Below, piece by piece: positions 47,539-55,956 of a stretch of 64,000 nt of DNA. Source of the stretch: Nitrospira sp. Lineage in GTDB: Bacteria > Nitrospirota > Nitrospiria > Nitrospirales > Nitrospiraceae. Every line of letters begins with the position of its first letter. Positions within the stretch are counted from its first letter, which is position 1. A program made the position numbers and the translations under genes. Where the stretch lies: positions 51,413 to 115,412 of the forward strand of contig JADYYH010000008.1 of assembly GCA_020853775.1 (NCBI GenBank). The letters run 5' to 3'. The notes under the pieces were generated by a model. The model was not told the origin of the DNA, did not search any database, and was given only the letters and a program-made list of their open reading frames with translations.

Positions 47539-48105
47539 ATGCCATCTGAGGCCCTGTCTCTGTCGAGTCGACGGGATTTTCTGCGCACGGTCACCGCGGG
47601 CACGGCGCTGTTCGTCGCCAATCTGGCTCTTCCTGCAACAGCGCGAGCGTCGCGACTCCCGACAGGGCGCATCAGTCTATTTAATCTGCAGACCGAAGAA
47701 CGTTTGTCGGTCACATTCCGAACCGAAGGCGGCGCATACGATCAGTCGGCGCTTGACGAGCTCAATCATTTTCTTCGGTGCCACCATACCAATGAAACGA
47801 CGACGATGGATGTGCACCTCATCGAATTCGTGACTCTCGTGCAGCAGCGCATCGGCGGCCGGCGGGATATTCATATCGTGTCTGCCTACCGGTCGCAGGA
47901 ATATAACGAACAGCTCATCAGAATGGGGACTCGCGCGGCGCGCCATAGTTATCACGTGTCGGGGCAAGCCGTCGATGTGCAGATTCCCGGAGTGTCTTTG
48001 CGGACTCTTCGGGAAGTCGCGTTGCGACTGGGCTGCGGCGGCGTCGGATATTATCCACGCGGAAAATTTGTGCATCTTGATTCAGGTCCCTTCCGGCATT
48101 GGTAA
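47539..48105 (+). CDS. Tat-exported YcbK/DUF882-family peptidoglycan peptidase-like protein
   Basis: Protein of 188 aa. The twin-arginine signal SSRRDFLRTVTAGTALFVANL is followed by an Ala-rich cleavage region. The mature part is the DUF882/YcbK (peptidase M15-like) domain with zinc-ligand pattern SAYRSQEYN, SYHVSGQAVDV (His-x6-Asp) and KFVHLDSGP (HxD). Such proteins are thought to act on periplasmic peptidoglycan cross-links. AGGAG lies 9 nt before the ATG; an in-frame GTG start is possible at 47515. Confidence 0.87.
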   Translation: MPSEALSLSSRRDFLRTVTAGTALFVANLALPATARASRLPTGRISLFNLQTEERLSVTFRTEGGAYDQSALDELNHFLRCHHTNETTTMDVHLIEFVTLVQQRIGGRRDIHIVSAYRSQEYNEQLIRMGTRAARHSYHVSGQAVDVQIPGVSLRTLREVALRLGCGGVGYYPRGKFVHLDSGPFRHW

Positions 48106-48366
48106 TCCGCGTCAGCGGTGTGCTCCTGTCTCCCGTCTTTCCTTCCATCATGTTTTCTCAGACCATCCGCAGCGCGTTCCGCAGCGGCTCTTTATTGAGC
48201 TTGTGCTATTCGCATGACCAAGCGCTGTTGCCGTGCTAGGGTGGTGCAAGTCGGCGCGATCCCGGCAACGACCCTCGCGATGCAGATGTCGACTGTCCGT
48301 ACGAGGATTCGCACGGGTTCTGATCGATAACATCCGTCAAGGACCGTCTAAAAAGGAGTCTGGCGC

Positions 48367-48843
48367 ATGCACGTCACCAAGGGAGACGTCGTCTCCGTCG
48401 AATACACCATTCGTCTCGACGACGAGCAGATCATTGACACGACCGTCGGTGAGGCTCCCTTGGTCTATACGCATGGGCAGAATGAACTCCTGCGTGGGCT
48501 GGAGGCGGGGCTGGAAGGTATGGCAAGAGGTGTCGCCAAACGCGTGACTGTGGCGCCCGTGGATGGGTATGGCGAGGCGCATCCGGAAGGGGTGTTCGAA
48601 GTCAGGAGAGATCGTGTGCCGCTGGAAGCTCAACGCGTCGGGGCGAAGCTGGAGACGACGGCTCCGGACGGGAGAGTGGTCTTTCCCTACGTGGCGGAGA
48701 TCAAACCGGAGGTCATTGTCCTGGACCTCAACCATCCGCTTGCGGGGAAGATCCTGGTCTTCGATGTCAGAGTGATCGATATCCAGCGGGAGGGAAGCCG
48801 ACTCGCAGAGGACAGTACGCCGGCAAAAAGAGCGGAATCTTAA
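48367..48843 (+). CDS. slyD: FKBP-type peptidyl-prolyl isomerase, SlyD-like
   Basis: Protein of 158 aa. FKBP strands VTKGDVVSVEYTIRLDDEQIIDTT and LLRGLEAGLEGMARG flank an inserted IF (chaperone) domain, with APVDGYGEAHPEGVFEVRRD, then return to LAGKILVFDVRVIDI. SlyD's His/Cys-rich metal-binding tail is absent. It acts as a cytoplasmic PPIase/chaperone. The ATG follows AAAAGGAG. Its stop overlaps by 4 bp the stop of the convergent OB-fold gene. Confidence 0.9.
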   Translation: MHVTKGDVVSVEYTIRLDDEQIIDTTVGEAPLVYTHGQNELLRGLEAGLEGMARGVAKRVTVAPVDGYGEAHPEGVFEVRRDRVPLEAQRVGAKLETTAPDGRVVFPYVAEIKPEVIVLDLNHPLAGKILVFDVRVIDIQREGSRLAEDSTPAKRAES

Positions 48844-49259
48844 CCGACCAGGTCCGGGTTCATTTTGGCCATGGATTGAACCGAAGTGGCCTTAATTTCA
48901 TTGTAGACAATGGCTCGACCGGCCTGGCGCAATCGGCTGAAAATGCCTTCGACCACGACGTAGTCGCCTTCGCGAACATCCGCCTTGCCCAGTCCCACCA
49001 CCTTCACCGTTCCCGCCGTGTCTTGCAGGAGAAAGCCGAATGCCGGTTGACCGTCACGATTGGTGGCGAGCTGAAAACTGCTCACGCGTCCACTGACCGT
49101 GACGACTTGGTGGTTGTAATGATCGGGATGGGCCAGAAGTTCTGTGACTTCAACGAGACCCGCCGCGGAGAGTGAGGCCACTGGTAGGATCGACAGAGAA
49201 AGCACCAGCATGCACAACATCAGCACCGAGATTCTCGCCATAGATCGAAGAGGAATCAT
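48840..49259 (-). CDS. Exported OB-fold protein
   Basis: Protein of 139 aa with an N-terminal signal (ARISVLMLCMLVLSLSILPVASLSA) and one OB-fold, LLAHPDHYNHQVVTVSGRVS...GFLLQDTAGTVKVVG...REGDYVVVEGIF. The role is unknown; similar periplasmic OB-fold proteins are found beside cytochrome or envelope genes. I start at ATG 49259 (AGGG 7 nt upstream). The open frame reaches 49295, but a TATAAT box lies at 49287-49292, which makes the upstream ATGs unlikely. Confidence 0.78.
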   Translation of the reverse strand: MIPLRSMARISVLMLCMLVLSLSILPVASLSAAGLVEVTELLAHPDHYNHQVVTVSGRVSSFQLATNRDGQPAFGFLLQDTAGTVKVVGLGKADVREGDYVVVEGIFSRLRQAGRAIVYNEIKATSVQSMAKMNPDLVG

Positions 49260-49286
49260 GTCGTGACCCTGTTGCATGATAGTTGG

Positions 49287-49315
49287 ATTATACAAAATTC
49301 ACTCGACGCTGAGAA
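49287..49315 (-). promoter_or_regulatory. Sigma70-type promoter for the OB-fold gene
   Basis: On the minus strand TTCTCA (49310-49315), 17-bp spacer, perfect TATAAT (49287-49292). The expected start leaves a leader of about 20 nt to ATG 49259, which fits the ribosome site there. Confidence 0.6.
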
Positions 49316-49396
49316 GGCGGTGGCGTAATAAAATCTTCAGACGTTCTGCCCGTCAGCCGGTGTTCAACAATGGATCATCCCGCTGCCGAAAGACGC

Positions 49397-50566
49397 TTAT
49401 CGCCGAAGATCGTCGTGTAACTCTCCGATGAAGCTGGTGAGCACATGCTGCTGCATCTGTCCCATTTCTTCCGCCGTTGGTTGCGCTGCTTCGCTGGTGA
49501 GTTCCGGGACATCCTTGGGAGTCGGTGCTGTGCGGGCCAGCAGTTCCTCTTCGAGCGCGTCTGGACTGGAATCAATTTCAGACAGCACGGCTAGCAGCCG
49601 CTGCAACCCGAAGACGGAACGCGTGTTTTCAGAGTGCACGGCGTTGGAACTGGCGCCATGCACAAGTGACAACCAGAACTTCGCTTCCAGGTCCTCCCCG
49701 AGGGTACCCCAGGCAAACGTCCGGAGTTTTTCGACCAAGGCTTCTTCGGTTCGCTCAAGCCCGTCATAGTGCGCAATGGAACGTTCAACCGGTCGTTGGC
49801 CCAAGACCGACAGCGTTTCCTTCCAGAGATCGAGCGCGGCGGTCGTCGGGACCGCCTGGGCGGAGACTTTTTGCAGGTTCGCTTGAATCGCATGCAAATA
49901 TTGATGGAGGTGTTTGACCTTTCGGCCGGCCAGGCTTCCCGCCGGGATACCCCAGATATGGCCGATTTCGTGATCCTGTAATGGAGCGGCATTGATCGAT
50001 TTCCATTCCCGCTCCGAGACTTCGAGGCGCTTCTTGTACTTCTCCATCAAGCGTAGTTGCGCTTGAACTTCCAGTCCGAGCCTGGCTTCCTGATAGGCCT
50101 CGGCGGAGATATCGTCCTCGTCCCATCGCCGATTTAATTGTCGGATTGCCGGCTTGGGAACCGCGGCGCGTGCACCTTGCTTGATGGCATCCATGGCCTC
50201 AGCTTCCAGCTTGTAACGGGTGCTTAGCAGGTCGGTAGCCGTTCGAACCATGCCCTCAGCCAGCGCGATCATGCCCTTCATGGCTTCCATTTGCAGCCAG
50301 AGGCGTTCCCGTCGCAGCCGGACCCGGCGACGATACTCGTCTCTTCGATTGGTCACATCTCGCAAGGCGTCCTGTTTCACCATCTGGTGAAGGGGCTTCG
50401 AGCCGGCGACGCAGCGCGGATCAGGCCGGTCTGTCACGATGTAGCTGATTTCTTCCGGTGTGATGTCAAAATGCTGCAAGAGCAGCAGCTTGAGCATGAC
50501 TCTGCCCTGAATCGGCGCTTGTTCGATGGTGGAGGCAATAAGTTCCGAGGTAAGCAACGCGGACAT
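49397..50566 (-). CDS. Hypothetical protein, helical, 389 aa
   Basis: I do not recognise this protein. It is strongly helical and charged, with a long Arg-rich helix near 70-110 (RRDEYRRRVRLRRERLWLQ) and likely coiled-coil stretches at 150-200. It has no signal peptide or membrane segment, and the acidic C-terminus ends in LHDDLRR. Codon use and length suggest a genuine gene. It follows the 70-residue gene by 32 nt on the same strand, so the two probably form an operon. The N-terminal part mentions a possible small fold (FDITPEEISYIVTDRPDP) that could be a lineage-specific domain. Confidence 0.72.
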   Translation of the reverse strand: MSALLTSELIASTIEQAPIQGRVMLKLLLLQHFDITPEEISYIVTDRPDPRCVAGSKPLHQMVKQDALRDVTNRRDEYRRRVRLRRERLWLQMEAMKGMIALAEGMVRTATDLLSTRYKLEAEAMDAIKQGARAAVPKPAIRQLNRRWDEDDISAEAYQEARLGLEVQAQLRLMEKYKKRLEVSEREWKSINAAPLQDHEIGHIWGIPAGSLAGRKVKHLHQYLHAIQANLQKVSAQAVPTTAALDLWKETLSVLGQRPVERSIAHYDGLERTEEALVEKLRTFAWGTLGEDLEAKFWLSLVHGASSNAVHSENTRSVFGLQRLLAVLSEIDSSPDALEEELLARTAPTPKDVPELTSEAAQPTAEEMGQMQQHVLTSFIGELHDDLRR

Positions 50567-50598
50567 GGTGTGGCCTCTCTGCGAGGTAAAAGGTTCGC

Positions 50599-50811
50599 TC
50601 AGGCCGTGCCCTGATGGCTATTTTCAAGGTAGACCGCGACGTATTCTCGAATGTGCTGGATGCTGCCGCTGACAAACAGTTCGCGCGGGATTTCGACGCG
50701 TACCAGCTTGGTCGGGTCGACCCCACGATCAATGGCATATTCTTCGTCGATATACAGGGTCACAGAACCGTCAGGATGGCGAATCGCATAGACCGCGTTG
50801 TTTTCGGCCAT
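50599..50811 (-). CDS. Small hypothetical protein, 70 aa
   Basis: 70 residues with alternating strands: AVYAIRHPDGSVTLYIDEEY then LVRVEIPRELFVSGSIQHIREYVAVYLE. It is compact and acidic, with no known family that I can name. The region before the ATG contains GGAGCAGCTCC, a short palindrome that includes the only ribosome-site-like GGAG. It is the first gene of a two-gene unit with 49397-50566. Confidence 0.6.
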   Translation of the reverse strand: MAENNAVYAIRHPDGSVTLYIDEEYAIDRGVDPTKLVRVEIPRELFVSGSIQHIREYVAVYLENSHQGTA

Positions 50812-50915
50812 TGGAGCTGCTCCGTCTGAGGATGGAGAATGGTATCGGTATTACAGGTAACACAGGCTCGAGGCGAGTGTCAAAATGGGATCGTTCATCG
50901 CCGCTCGGAAGCAGG

Positions 50916-51578
50916 TCAACGCCGGAACATCCGCCGGCGCCAGAGGATGTAACTTGTAAAGGCGATGAGAGCGATCAGGAGCGTATTCCGGATTCGACCA
51001 GGCCCGAAACAGGCCAGGTTGACGAGCGCATTGGTGGTGCCGTAGGCGGCATAGACCAGATACACCAGCAGAGCCCATTTCTTGACCCGCAAAAAACCGT
51101 ATCCTACCCAGGTATGGAGAAACGGTGACAGGGCTTTGGTCACGAAGCCGGCCGCTCCGTCCAATTTCGTGCAGAAAAACGGCAAGAGATAGTCGGGGTT
51201 CTTGGCAATGATGATGGCATCGTTGGCGGCGCTGACCAGGAAAAGGAGGCCGAGAAACCGGATGTCATGCCCTTCCACCCAGGCTTGCCTGGCGGTTCGC
51301 ACGAGATCCAAATCGGATGCGGCCGGTCCGAGTGCGGCGTCGTAACTCTGTAGCACCCACCAGGGCAGTGCCAGGAGCATGAAGAAGAAGACTTCCGCGG
51401 CGCGACCGGATACGCGTCCCAGGGCCAGACTCAGGATGATGAGGAGAATGGTGATGAACCCATAGAACAGGGCGGCTTTGTATCGCCCGCGGAGCAGGTG
51501 GCCCAATCCGGGCAGAAGCGCTGAGTACAAGGCTGCGCGGTGATCGGAGGCCCTGTGAGTCTGAGCGTCAACTGACAT
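50916..51578 (-). CDS. Hypothetical membrane protein
   Basis: Protein of 220 aa with about five hydrophobic segments, including AALFYGFITILLIILSLALG, VFFFMLLALPWWVL, FLGLLFLVSAANDAIII, WALLVYLVYAAYG and NTLLIALIAFTSYIL. It starts near ALYSALLPGLGHLLRGRYKAA, a pattern seen in TM2-like or DUF5683-type small membrane proteins, but I cannot name the family firmly. The open frame reaches 51641, but that ATG sits in the centre of a perfect inverted repeat, so ATG 51578 is preferred; neither has a strong ribosome site. Confidence 0.7.
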   Translation of the reverse strand: MSVDAQTHRASDHRAALYSALLPGLGHLLRGRYKAALFYGFITILLIILSLALGRVSGRAAEVFFFMLLALPWWVLQSYDAALGPAASDLDLVRTARQAWVEGHDIRFLGLLFLVSAANDAIIIAKNPDYLLPFFCTKLDGAAGFVTKALSPFLHTWVGYGFLRVKKWALLVYLVYAAYGTTNALVNLACFGPGRIRNTLLIALIAFTSYILWRRRMFRR

Positions 51579-51625
51579 GGATGTGAGGGAGGCGGTCGTC
51601 TGATGGCTTGTCGGGGTAGAACGTA

Positions 51626-51657
51626 CACGGCCTTCGATCATGTGATCGAAGGCCGTG
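51626..51657. terminator. Perfect 15-bp inverted repeat, probable terminator-like hairpin
   Basis: Arms 51626-51640 and 51643-51657 (CACGGCCTTCGATCA and its complement) are separated by 2 bp. It begins 28 bp beyond the stop of the HemQ/Cld-family gene. No clear T-run follows on either strand, so rho-independent termination is likely but not certain; a dyad-binding site is the alternative. Confidence 0.55.
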
Positions 51658-51684
51658 CAAACTGTTCAGGCGTGTGAGACGACC

Positions 51685-52392
51685 TTAGCCGCCGAGCGTG
51701 TCCAATGCTTCTTTCAGGCTCTTGCGGATGCAGGTGAAGATCGGGGTGTCCCGTAAGGTGTACCGGCTGCCCTCGGTTTCCCGCAGCGCCATGACGAGAT
51801 CCAAGAAGTCTTCCGGCTTGTCGCTTTCAAACGCCACCACCCATTCCTGGTCGTCAAGACCGAACGAGTAGGTGGTATTCAGTTTGACTGAAGGGAAGCG
51901 ATGGCCGACTTCAATGTGTTCGTCCATCATGCCCTGTCGCGCGGCCTTGGTGAGCAGGAACCATTCGCGAGTCTTCACGAACGGATACACGAAGATGTAC
52001 TTCGCCTTGCCCGGGACAACAGTCAGCCGTTTGCTTTCCTGATTCTCGTGAGTGTGGTTGTCGACATAAATAGAGCGCTTCGTGATCGCAAGGTACGAAT
52101 AGGGGTTGAGCAGGTACTTGCCCAAGCCGGACGCCAGGATCTTGGTGCTCATTTCCTGGAACAGTTCGAGTTCATAGCTGATGCGCCAGAGCATAAGGTC
52201 GCAGTCGCCGCGGATGCCGACGGTCGTATACGCAATGACGAGCACTTTGCCCTGGTATTCCTCCACGGCACGGAGGAACTCTTGCTTTCCGCGCGTACGC
52301 TCATCCTCAGGAAGCCGACGCCAGGCCGGATCAAATTTATAGAAGGTGAAATTCACGTACTGACGGCGGGGCGCTTGTTCGGGGCTGGACAT
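51685..52392 (-). CDS. Chlorite dismutase/HemQ-family haem protein
   Basis: Cld-fold protein of 235 aa. The likely proximal haem ligand is His159 in GMMDEHIEVGH, and TTYSFGLDDQEWVVAFE is a family signature. The distal Arg required for chlorite dismutation (in KRK of the Nitrospira Cld) is replaced by Leu171 (VKLNTTY). A Tyr in VYPFVK (about 136) may match the radical Tyr of HemQ. I therefore favour a coproheme-decarboxylase-like or related role over chlorite detoxification. ATG 52392 follows GGAGGG; the frame also opens at a TTG at 52410. Confidence 0.83.
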   Translation of the reverse strand: MSSPEQAPRRQYVNFTFYKFDPAWRRLPEDERTRGKQEFLRAVEEYQGKVLVIAYTTVGIRGDCDLMLWRISYELELFQEMSTKILASGLGKYLLNPYSYLAITKRSIYVDNHTHENQESKRLTVVPGKAKYIFVYPFVKTREWFLLTKAARQGMMDEHIEVGHRFPSVKLNTTYSFGLDDQEWVVAFESDKPEDFLDLVMALRETEGSRYTLRDTPIFTCIRKSLKEALDTLGG

Positions 52393-52442
52393 GGGGAACC
52401 CTCCAGGCAACTTCTTGATAATGTAAAAGAATAAGAGTTAGC

Positions 52443-52472
52443 TCTTTAGCATTTCATCTCCTAAGCTGTCAA
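52443..52472 (-). promoter_or_regulatory. Putative promoter for the HemQ/Cld-family gene
   Basis: On the minus strand a consensus TTGACA (52467-52472) with a weak -10 TAAAGA (52443-52448) 18 bp away, about 50 nt before the start at 52392. Confidence 0.45.
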
Positions 52473-52537
52473 CCGAGTGCGGGGTGCGCGGCCCGCGAAT
52501 TGACACGCCCCTATCGATCTGGTACTGGCTCCGTATC

Positions 52538-53152
52538 ATGCGTAGCCTTCGACGAGGGTCTGCCGCCTCCACACTCGCGCCATATCTGTTCGTCATCGCA
52601 GGGATGGGCCTCCCCGGTGTGTCGCTCGCCGTTGAAGTGCAGCCGACTCCTGAACTGATTCAAGCCACGGTAGAACGGGGGAAGGCCGCTGCTGCTCAGG
52701 GCGTGTCCCCGGATCAACTGCATACGTGGTTCGGCGCAAAGGAAGACCTGGCTCCGCGCGGATTCATCATGACCAAGTTGGGCAGTCTGTTGGTGATGGC
52801 CAACCACTTATCGTTGCGGGCTCTGTCTCCCACCGAGCAGGACATCTCGCAGGTAATGGCGAACGGCAATCTCCTGGTCAACGTTGTACTGTTCGGCGAG
52901 CGCGTGAACTTCGCTGCCGACAGTTATATCGTGTTGGAGCAGGCGGGGCGGACGGTGAAACCATCCTCGGTTCGGTTTGACGCGCGTGGAGATCGCACGG
53001 CCGTCTGGCCGCAGCAACCCGCCTATCGCGCGAAAGTGATCGCCCAATTCCCCTATGCCGATCTTGATCCACATGCGAAGACGACCCTGACCGTGTTTCC
53101 ATCCGGCGGCGGGAAAGTCAGCTTCGAGCTGGATTTCTCCCAGATCGAATAA
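52538..53152 (+). CDS. Exported hypothetical protein
   Basis: Protein of 204 aa with a signal-like N-terminus (MRSLRRGSAASTLAPYLFVIAGMGLPGVSLAVEV). The mature part has no family I recognise; it looks mixed alpha/beta with a strand-rich C-terminal half (VNVVLFGERVNFAADSYIVLEQ, TTLTVFPSGGGKVSFELDF). The open frame begins at a GTG at 52484, but ATG 52538 gives a normal signal peptide. It is divergent from the HemQ/Cld-family gene and 48 nt before cinA. Confidence 0.65.
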   Translation: MRSLRRGSAASTLAPYLFVIAGMGLPGVSLAVEVQPTPELIQATVERGKAAAAQGVSPDQLHTWFGAKEDLAPRGFIMTKLGSLLVMANHLSLRALSPTEQDISQVMANGNLLVNVVLFGERVNFAADSYIVLEQAGRTVKPSSVRFDARGDRTAVWPQQPAYRAKVIAQFPYADLDPHAKTTLTVFPSGGGKVSFELDFSQIE

Positions 53153-53200
53153 TGTGCCCATCCCCTCAACGCCTTTTTCGAGCATAAAGGTTGATTCTGC

Positions 53201-54484
53201 ATGAATAGGTCAAACGCCTGGACGGCTGAAACCATTGCGATCGGGTCTGAGCTCTTGCTCGGTGGCCGGATGGATACCAACTCCCTGTTTATCGCGGATC
53301 GCCTCGCGGCCTGCGGGGTGGAGCTTCGATACAAGTCGATCGTCGGTGACGAATTGTCCGATATCGTGGCGGTGCTGAAGACGGCGGCCCGGCGCGCCCG
53401 CGTGGTGATCATCACGGGTGGCTTAGGGCCGACGATCGACGATCTCACGCGTGAGGCGGTTGCGCAGGCGACGGGCCAACGGCTGAGCCGACGAAAGACC
53501 GCACTGGATGGAATGATCGCCCGATTGGCTGAGTGGGGTCGCACGCCGACGAAGTCGCAGTTGCGACAGGCGATGATCCCTGCGGCCGCGGATGTTCTCT
53601 CCAATCCGGTCGGCACGGCGCCGGGGTTCGTATTGATCTGGAAAGACACTTTTTTTGCGGCCTTGCCCGGAGTGCCGCGTGAAATGGAGCCGATGATCCA
53701 TGATGGCGTCCTGCCGCGCCTGCAGGCCTGGATTGGTAAGCACAAGGAGATTCCTGCCACTCCGGTGATCCGGCGGGTTCTGCATACGTCCGGCGTGCCG
53801 GAATCACACGTCGATCAGAGATTGGAGGGATTGCTCCCGGAGGGAACGGCGATCCAACTCGGAATTTATGCCTCTCCCATGGAAGTCATGGTATCGCTCA
53901 CCGGGCCGGACAAGGAATCAGGACCTGTCACCATTGACCGGTTGTGTGAAGAAGCGAGAGCCAGGCTCGGAGACATTGTGTATGGGGAGGGGGACGACAC
54001 GATGGAATCGGTGGTCGGCCGGTTATTGACCGACCAGCACATGACCCTGGCCTTGGCCGAATCGTGCACCGGCGGATTGATCGGCCATCGGCTCACGCAG
54101 GTGCCCGGATCCTCATCGTACGTGGATCGCGGCATAGTCAGTTACAGCAACCGCGCAAAGATCGACTTACTAGGGGTGCCTTCGGAGCTGATGGATCGGC
54201 ATGGCGCGGTGAGTGCCGAAGTAGCGGCAGCGATGGCGCGGGGCATCCGTGAGCGCAGCGGCGTCTCGGTGGGATTGAGTGTGACCGGCATCGCCGGACC
54301 TGGGGGAGCGACCAAGACCAAGCCGGTGGGACTTGTCTACCTGGGCCTCGACGGCGGGCCGAACGATGCTCTGACGAAAGAATGCCGCTTCCATGGCGGT
54401 GATCGCAGCGTCATCAAGCAACGCTCCTCGCAGGCGGCGTTGGATCTGCTGCGCCGGTGGTTGCTCAGGAAAGGTGGCGGATGA
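53201..54484 (+). CDS. cinA: CinA-like nicotinamide-nucleotide amidase
   Basis: CinA-family protein of 427 aa. The N-terminal MoCF/COG1058 domain has ETIAIGSELLLGGRMDTNS and IITGGLGPTIDDLTREA. The C-terminal amidohydrolase (PncC) domain, from about residue 265, has LALAESCTGGLIGHRLT (nucleophile Ser) and SVTGIAGPGG. It deamidates NMN in pyridine-nucleotide salvage and is often found near recA, as here. The stop overlaps the thpR start by 4 nt. Confidence 0.93.
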   Translation: MNRSNAWTAETIAIGSELLLGGRMDTNSLFIADRLAACGVELRYKSIVGDELSDIVAVLKTAARRARVVIITGGLGPTIDDLTREAVAQATGQRLSRRKTALDGMIARLAEWGRTPTKSQLRQAMIPAAADVLSNPVGTAPGFVLIWKDTFFAALPGVPREMEPMIHDGVLPRLQAWIGKHKEIPATPVIRRVLHTSGVPESHVDQRLEGLLPEGTAIQLGIYASPMEVMVSLTGPDKESGPVTIDRLCEEARARLGDIVYGEGDDTMESVVGRLLTDQHMTLALAESCTGGLIGHRLTQVPGSSSYVDRGIVSYSNRAKIDLLGVPSELMDRHGAVSAEVAAAMARGIRERSGVSVGLSVTGIAGPGGATKTKPVGLVYLGLDGGPNDALTKECRFHGGDRSVIKQRSSQAALDLLRRWLLRKGGG

Positions 54485-55095
54485 TCAGGGTGTTTCTGGC
54501 CGTCGAGTTGCCACCGGATTTTCGCGCCGCCTTATCGGCTGTGCAGCAGGATCTCAAACGGCGGCTGGAGCCAGCGGTCGGGCGTCAGGCGCGCATCAGT
54601 TGGGTCCAACCGGCTTCAATGCATCTGACCATGAGATTCCTCGGTGAGACGCCGGAGGATGTGATCGAGTCGCTACGTATGACGCTTGCGTCGGCAGTGG
54701 CTGGTCATCGACCGATCCAGGTGCCCTTCTCGCGACTGGGGACGTTTCCGCGACCACAGCAACCGAGGGTCCTGTGGGCAGGTCCGTTGGAAAGTTGGGA
54801 GCAGGGGAACGAGGGGGCGCGACTCCAGGCATTGTCACGGGCGGTTGAGGATGTGTGCCGAGCGGAGGGACTCGCGGCTGAGGAGCGGCCGTTGAGTCCG
54901 CATCTGACATTGGCACGCATCAAAGAAGGGGAGCGGCAGGTCGGACAGGGACTGGCTCAAAGCGGCCTGTTGGATCAACCTGTCACGATCGGTGTCCTGC
55001 CGATCACCACGCTGGTCATGATGAGAAGCGAATTGCGGCCGGCGGGGCCGGTCTATTCCCCGTTGTGGACCTGCCTGCTGGCCGCGGCACAATAA
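54481..55095 (+). CDS. thpR: RNA 2',3'-cyclic phosphodiesterase
   Basis: 2H phosphoesterase of 204 aa, starting IRVFLAVELPPDFRA, with both catalytic HxTx motifs: MHLTMRFLGE and PHLTLARIKE. It opens or closes 2',3'-cyclic phosphates on RNA ends. ATG 54481 overlaps the cinA stop (ATGA); an in-frame start at 54457 is inside cinA. A cinA-thpR-recA arrangement is common in bacteria. Confidence 0.92.
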   Translation: MIRVFLAVELPPDFRAALSAVQQDLKRRLEPAVGRQARISWVQPASMHLTMRFLGETPEDVIESLRMTLASAVAGHRPIQVPFSRLGTFPRPQQPRVLWAGPLESWEQGNEGARLQALSRAVEDVCRAEGLAAEERPLSPHLTLARIKEGERQVGQGLAQSGLLDQPVTIGVLPITTLVMMRSELRPAGPVYSPLWTCLLAAAQ

Positions 55096-55134
55096 CGGGG
55101 GCAATGGTTGGCGCGACGCCAACAGATTGTTCCG

Positions 55135-55392
55135 CTACCTCGTGAGACATTCCTCTGCGGCTTCTACGGTCGGACCGGTCAATGCGGCGACTTGCATCCG
55201 GCACATGGCGGAGACAATGCCTTCATAGACAATTGCTGCGGCCACAGACCAGGCCGGGTTGAACGGTTCGCCTCGAAACGCGGCTTCGGCAGCTTTCTTT
55301 TGATCGTAGGTCAGATCGCGTCCGCCCTGAGCGGACCGGTTGGAATCGGCAATGTGGTGATCGGTTGTCTTCTGTCTCAACTCCTGTGACAT
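55135..55392 (-). CDS. Small hypothetical protein, 85 aa
   Basis: 85 residues beginning MSQELRQKTTDHHIADSNRS, with a central LTYDQKKAAEAAFRGEPFNPAWS segment and a final Ala/Met-rich helix. A strong GGAGGAG lies 3 nt before the ATG, the best sign that it is real. No family I can name; no signal peptide. It is opposite in direction to its neighbours thpR and recA. Confidence 0.6.
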   Translation of the reverse strand: MSQELRQKTTDHHIADSNRSAQGGRDLTYDQKKAAEAAFRGEPFNPAWSVAAAIVYEGIVSAMCRMQVAALTGPTVEAAEECLTR

Positions 55393-55956
55393 GGGCTCCT
55401 CCTCTATCGTTCGAGATGTCAGGCCCGCATGATGGGAAAGGGGAGCAATCTTGGTGCCAGGGTGTCCGCTTGTTCTTCCGGTTGAATGGTCAGTGCTGCA
55501 GGCCCGGCAGTGAGTGTGATGGATGATGCGCTCGTTCTATGGGTCCGGCTATTTTTCAAAGAGTTATGATGGTCATACCTTTGACGAGCTGACGAGACGC
55601 GGCCGATCCGGCGCAGCGAAAGGGGCGCGGGCATTGTGGTGGTTCTGACAAGGCTCAGGAATTTTGACAGTCTGGGCTGATCGAGAGGGATGAGGCGGCG
55701 ACAGGATCCTCTCTCGCGTTGAGTGATGGCCGGAGCGGCTTCCATGATGGATCTGGCTCGCGGTGAGCATACCCACGCGGTCTTGGGCTAGGCTTCTTCT
55801 GCCTAAGTCCGGTATAATCCGCCGTTCTGTCCGCTTCCACGAGTCTGAGTCTGGTCCGGTTGGCGCGTGGTCAACTCATGGCCGGCTGGTGCGTTGTCTC
55901 CGACGGCATGCGAGACACGTACAGTTCACGAGTCATGTTGCGAGAAGGAGTTTGGA
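55393..55956. other. Long spacer upstream of recA
   Basis: About 560 bp. It contains the recA promoter candidate at 55813. A minus-strand frame of 108 codons (55419-55745) lacks a ribosome site and any recognisable product. No LexA-like CTGT-N8-ACAG palindrome was seen. Confidence 0.45.
55813..55818 (+). promoter_or_regulatory. Candidate -10 box of the recA promoter
   Basis: A perfect TATAAT, 138 bp before the recA start. The -35 region at the right distance (AGGCTT) is poor, so activation or another sigma factor may be involved. Confidence 0.4.

Noticed and set aside
49260..49295. Upstream ATGs of the OB-fold gene, giving a 151-aa product.
   Set aside because: The TATAAT box at 49287-49292 lies within this stretch, so the transcript probably begins downstream of the first ATG.
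51685..52392. Functional chlorite dismutase as expected for Nitrospira.
   Set aside because: The distal Arg is not at the aligned position; the protein looks HemQ-like.
55419..55745. Minus-strand frame of 108 codons upstream of recA.
   Set aside because: The composition is Arg/Thr/Pro-rich and unstructured, there is no ribosome site, and it probably reflects high GC.
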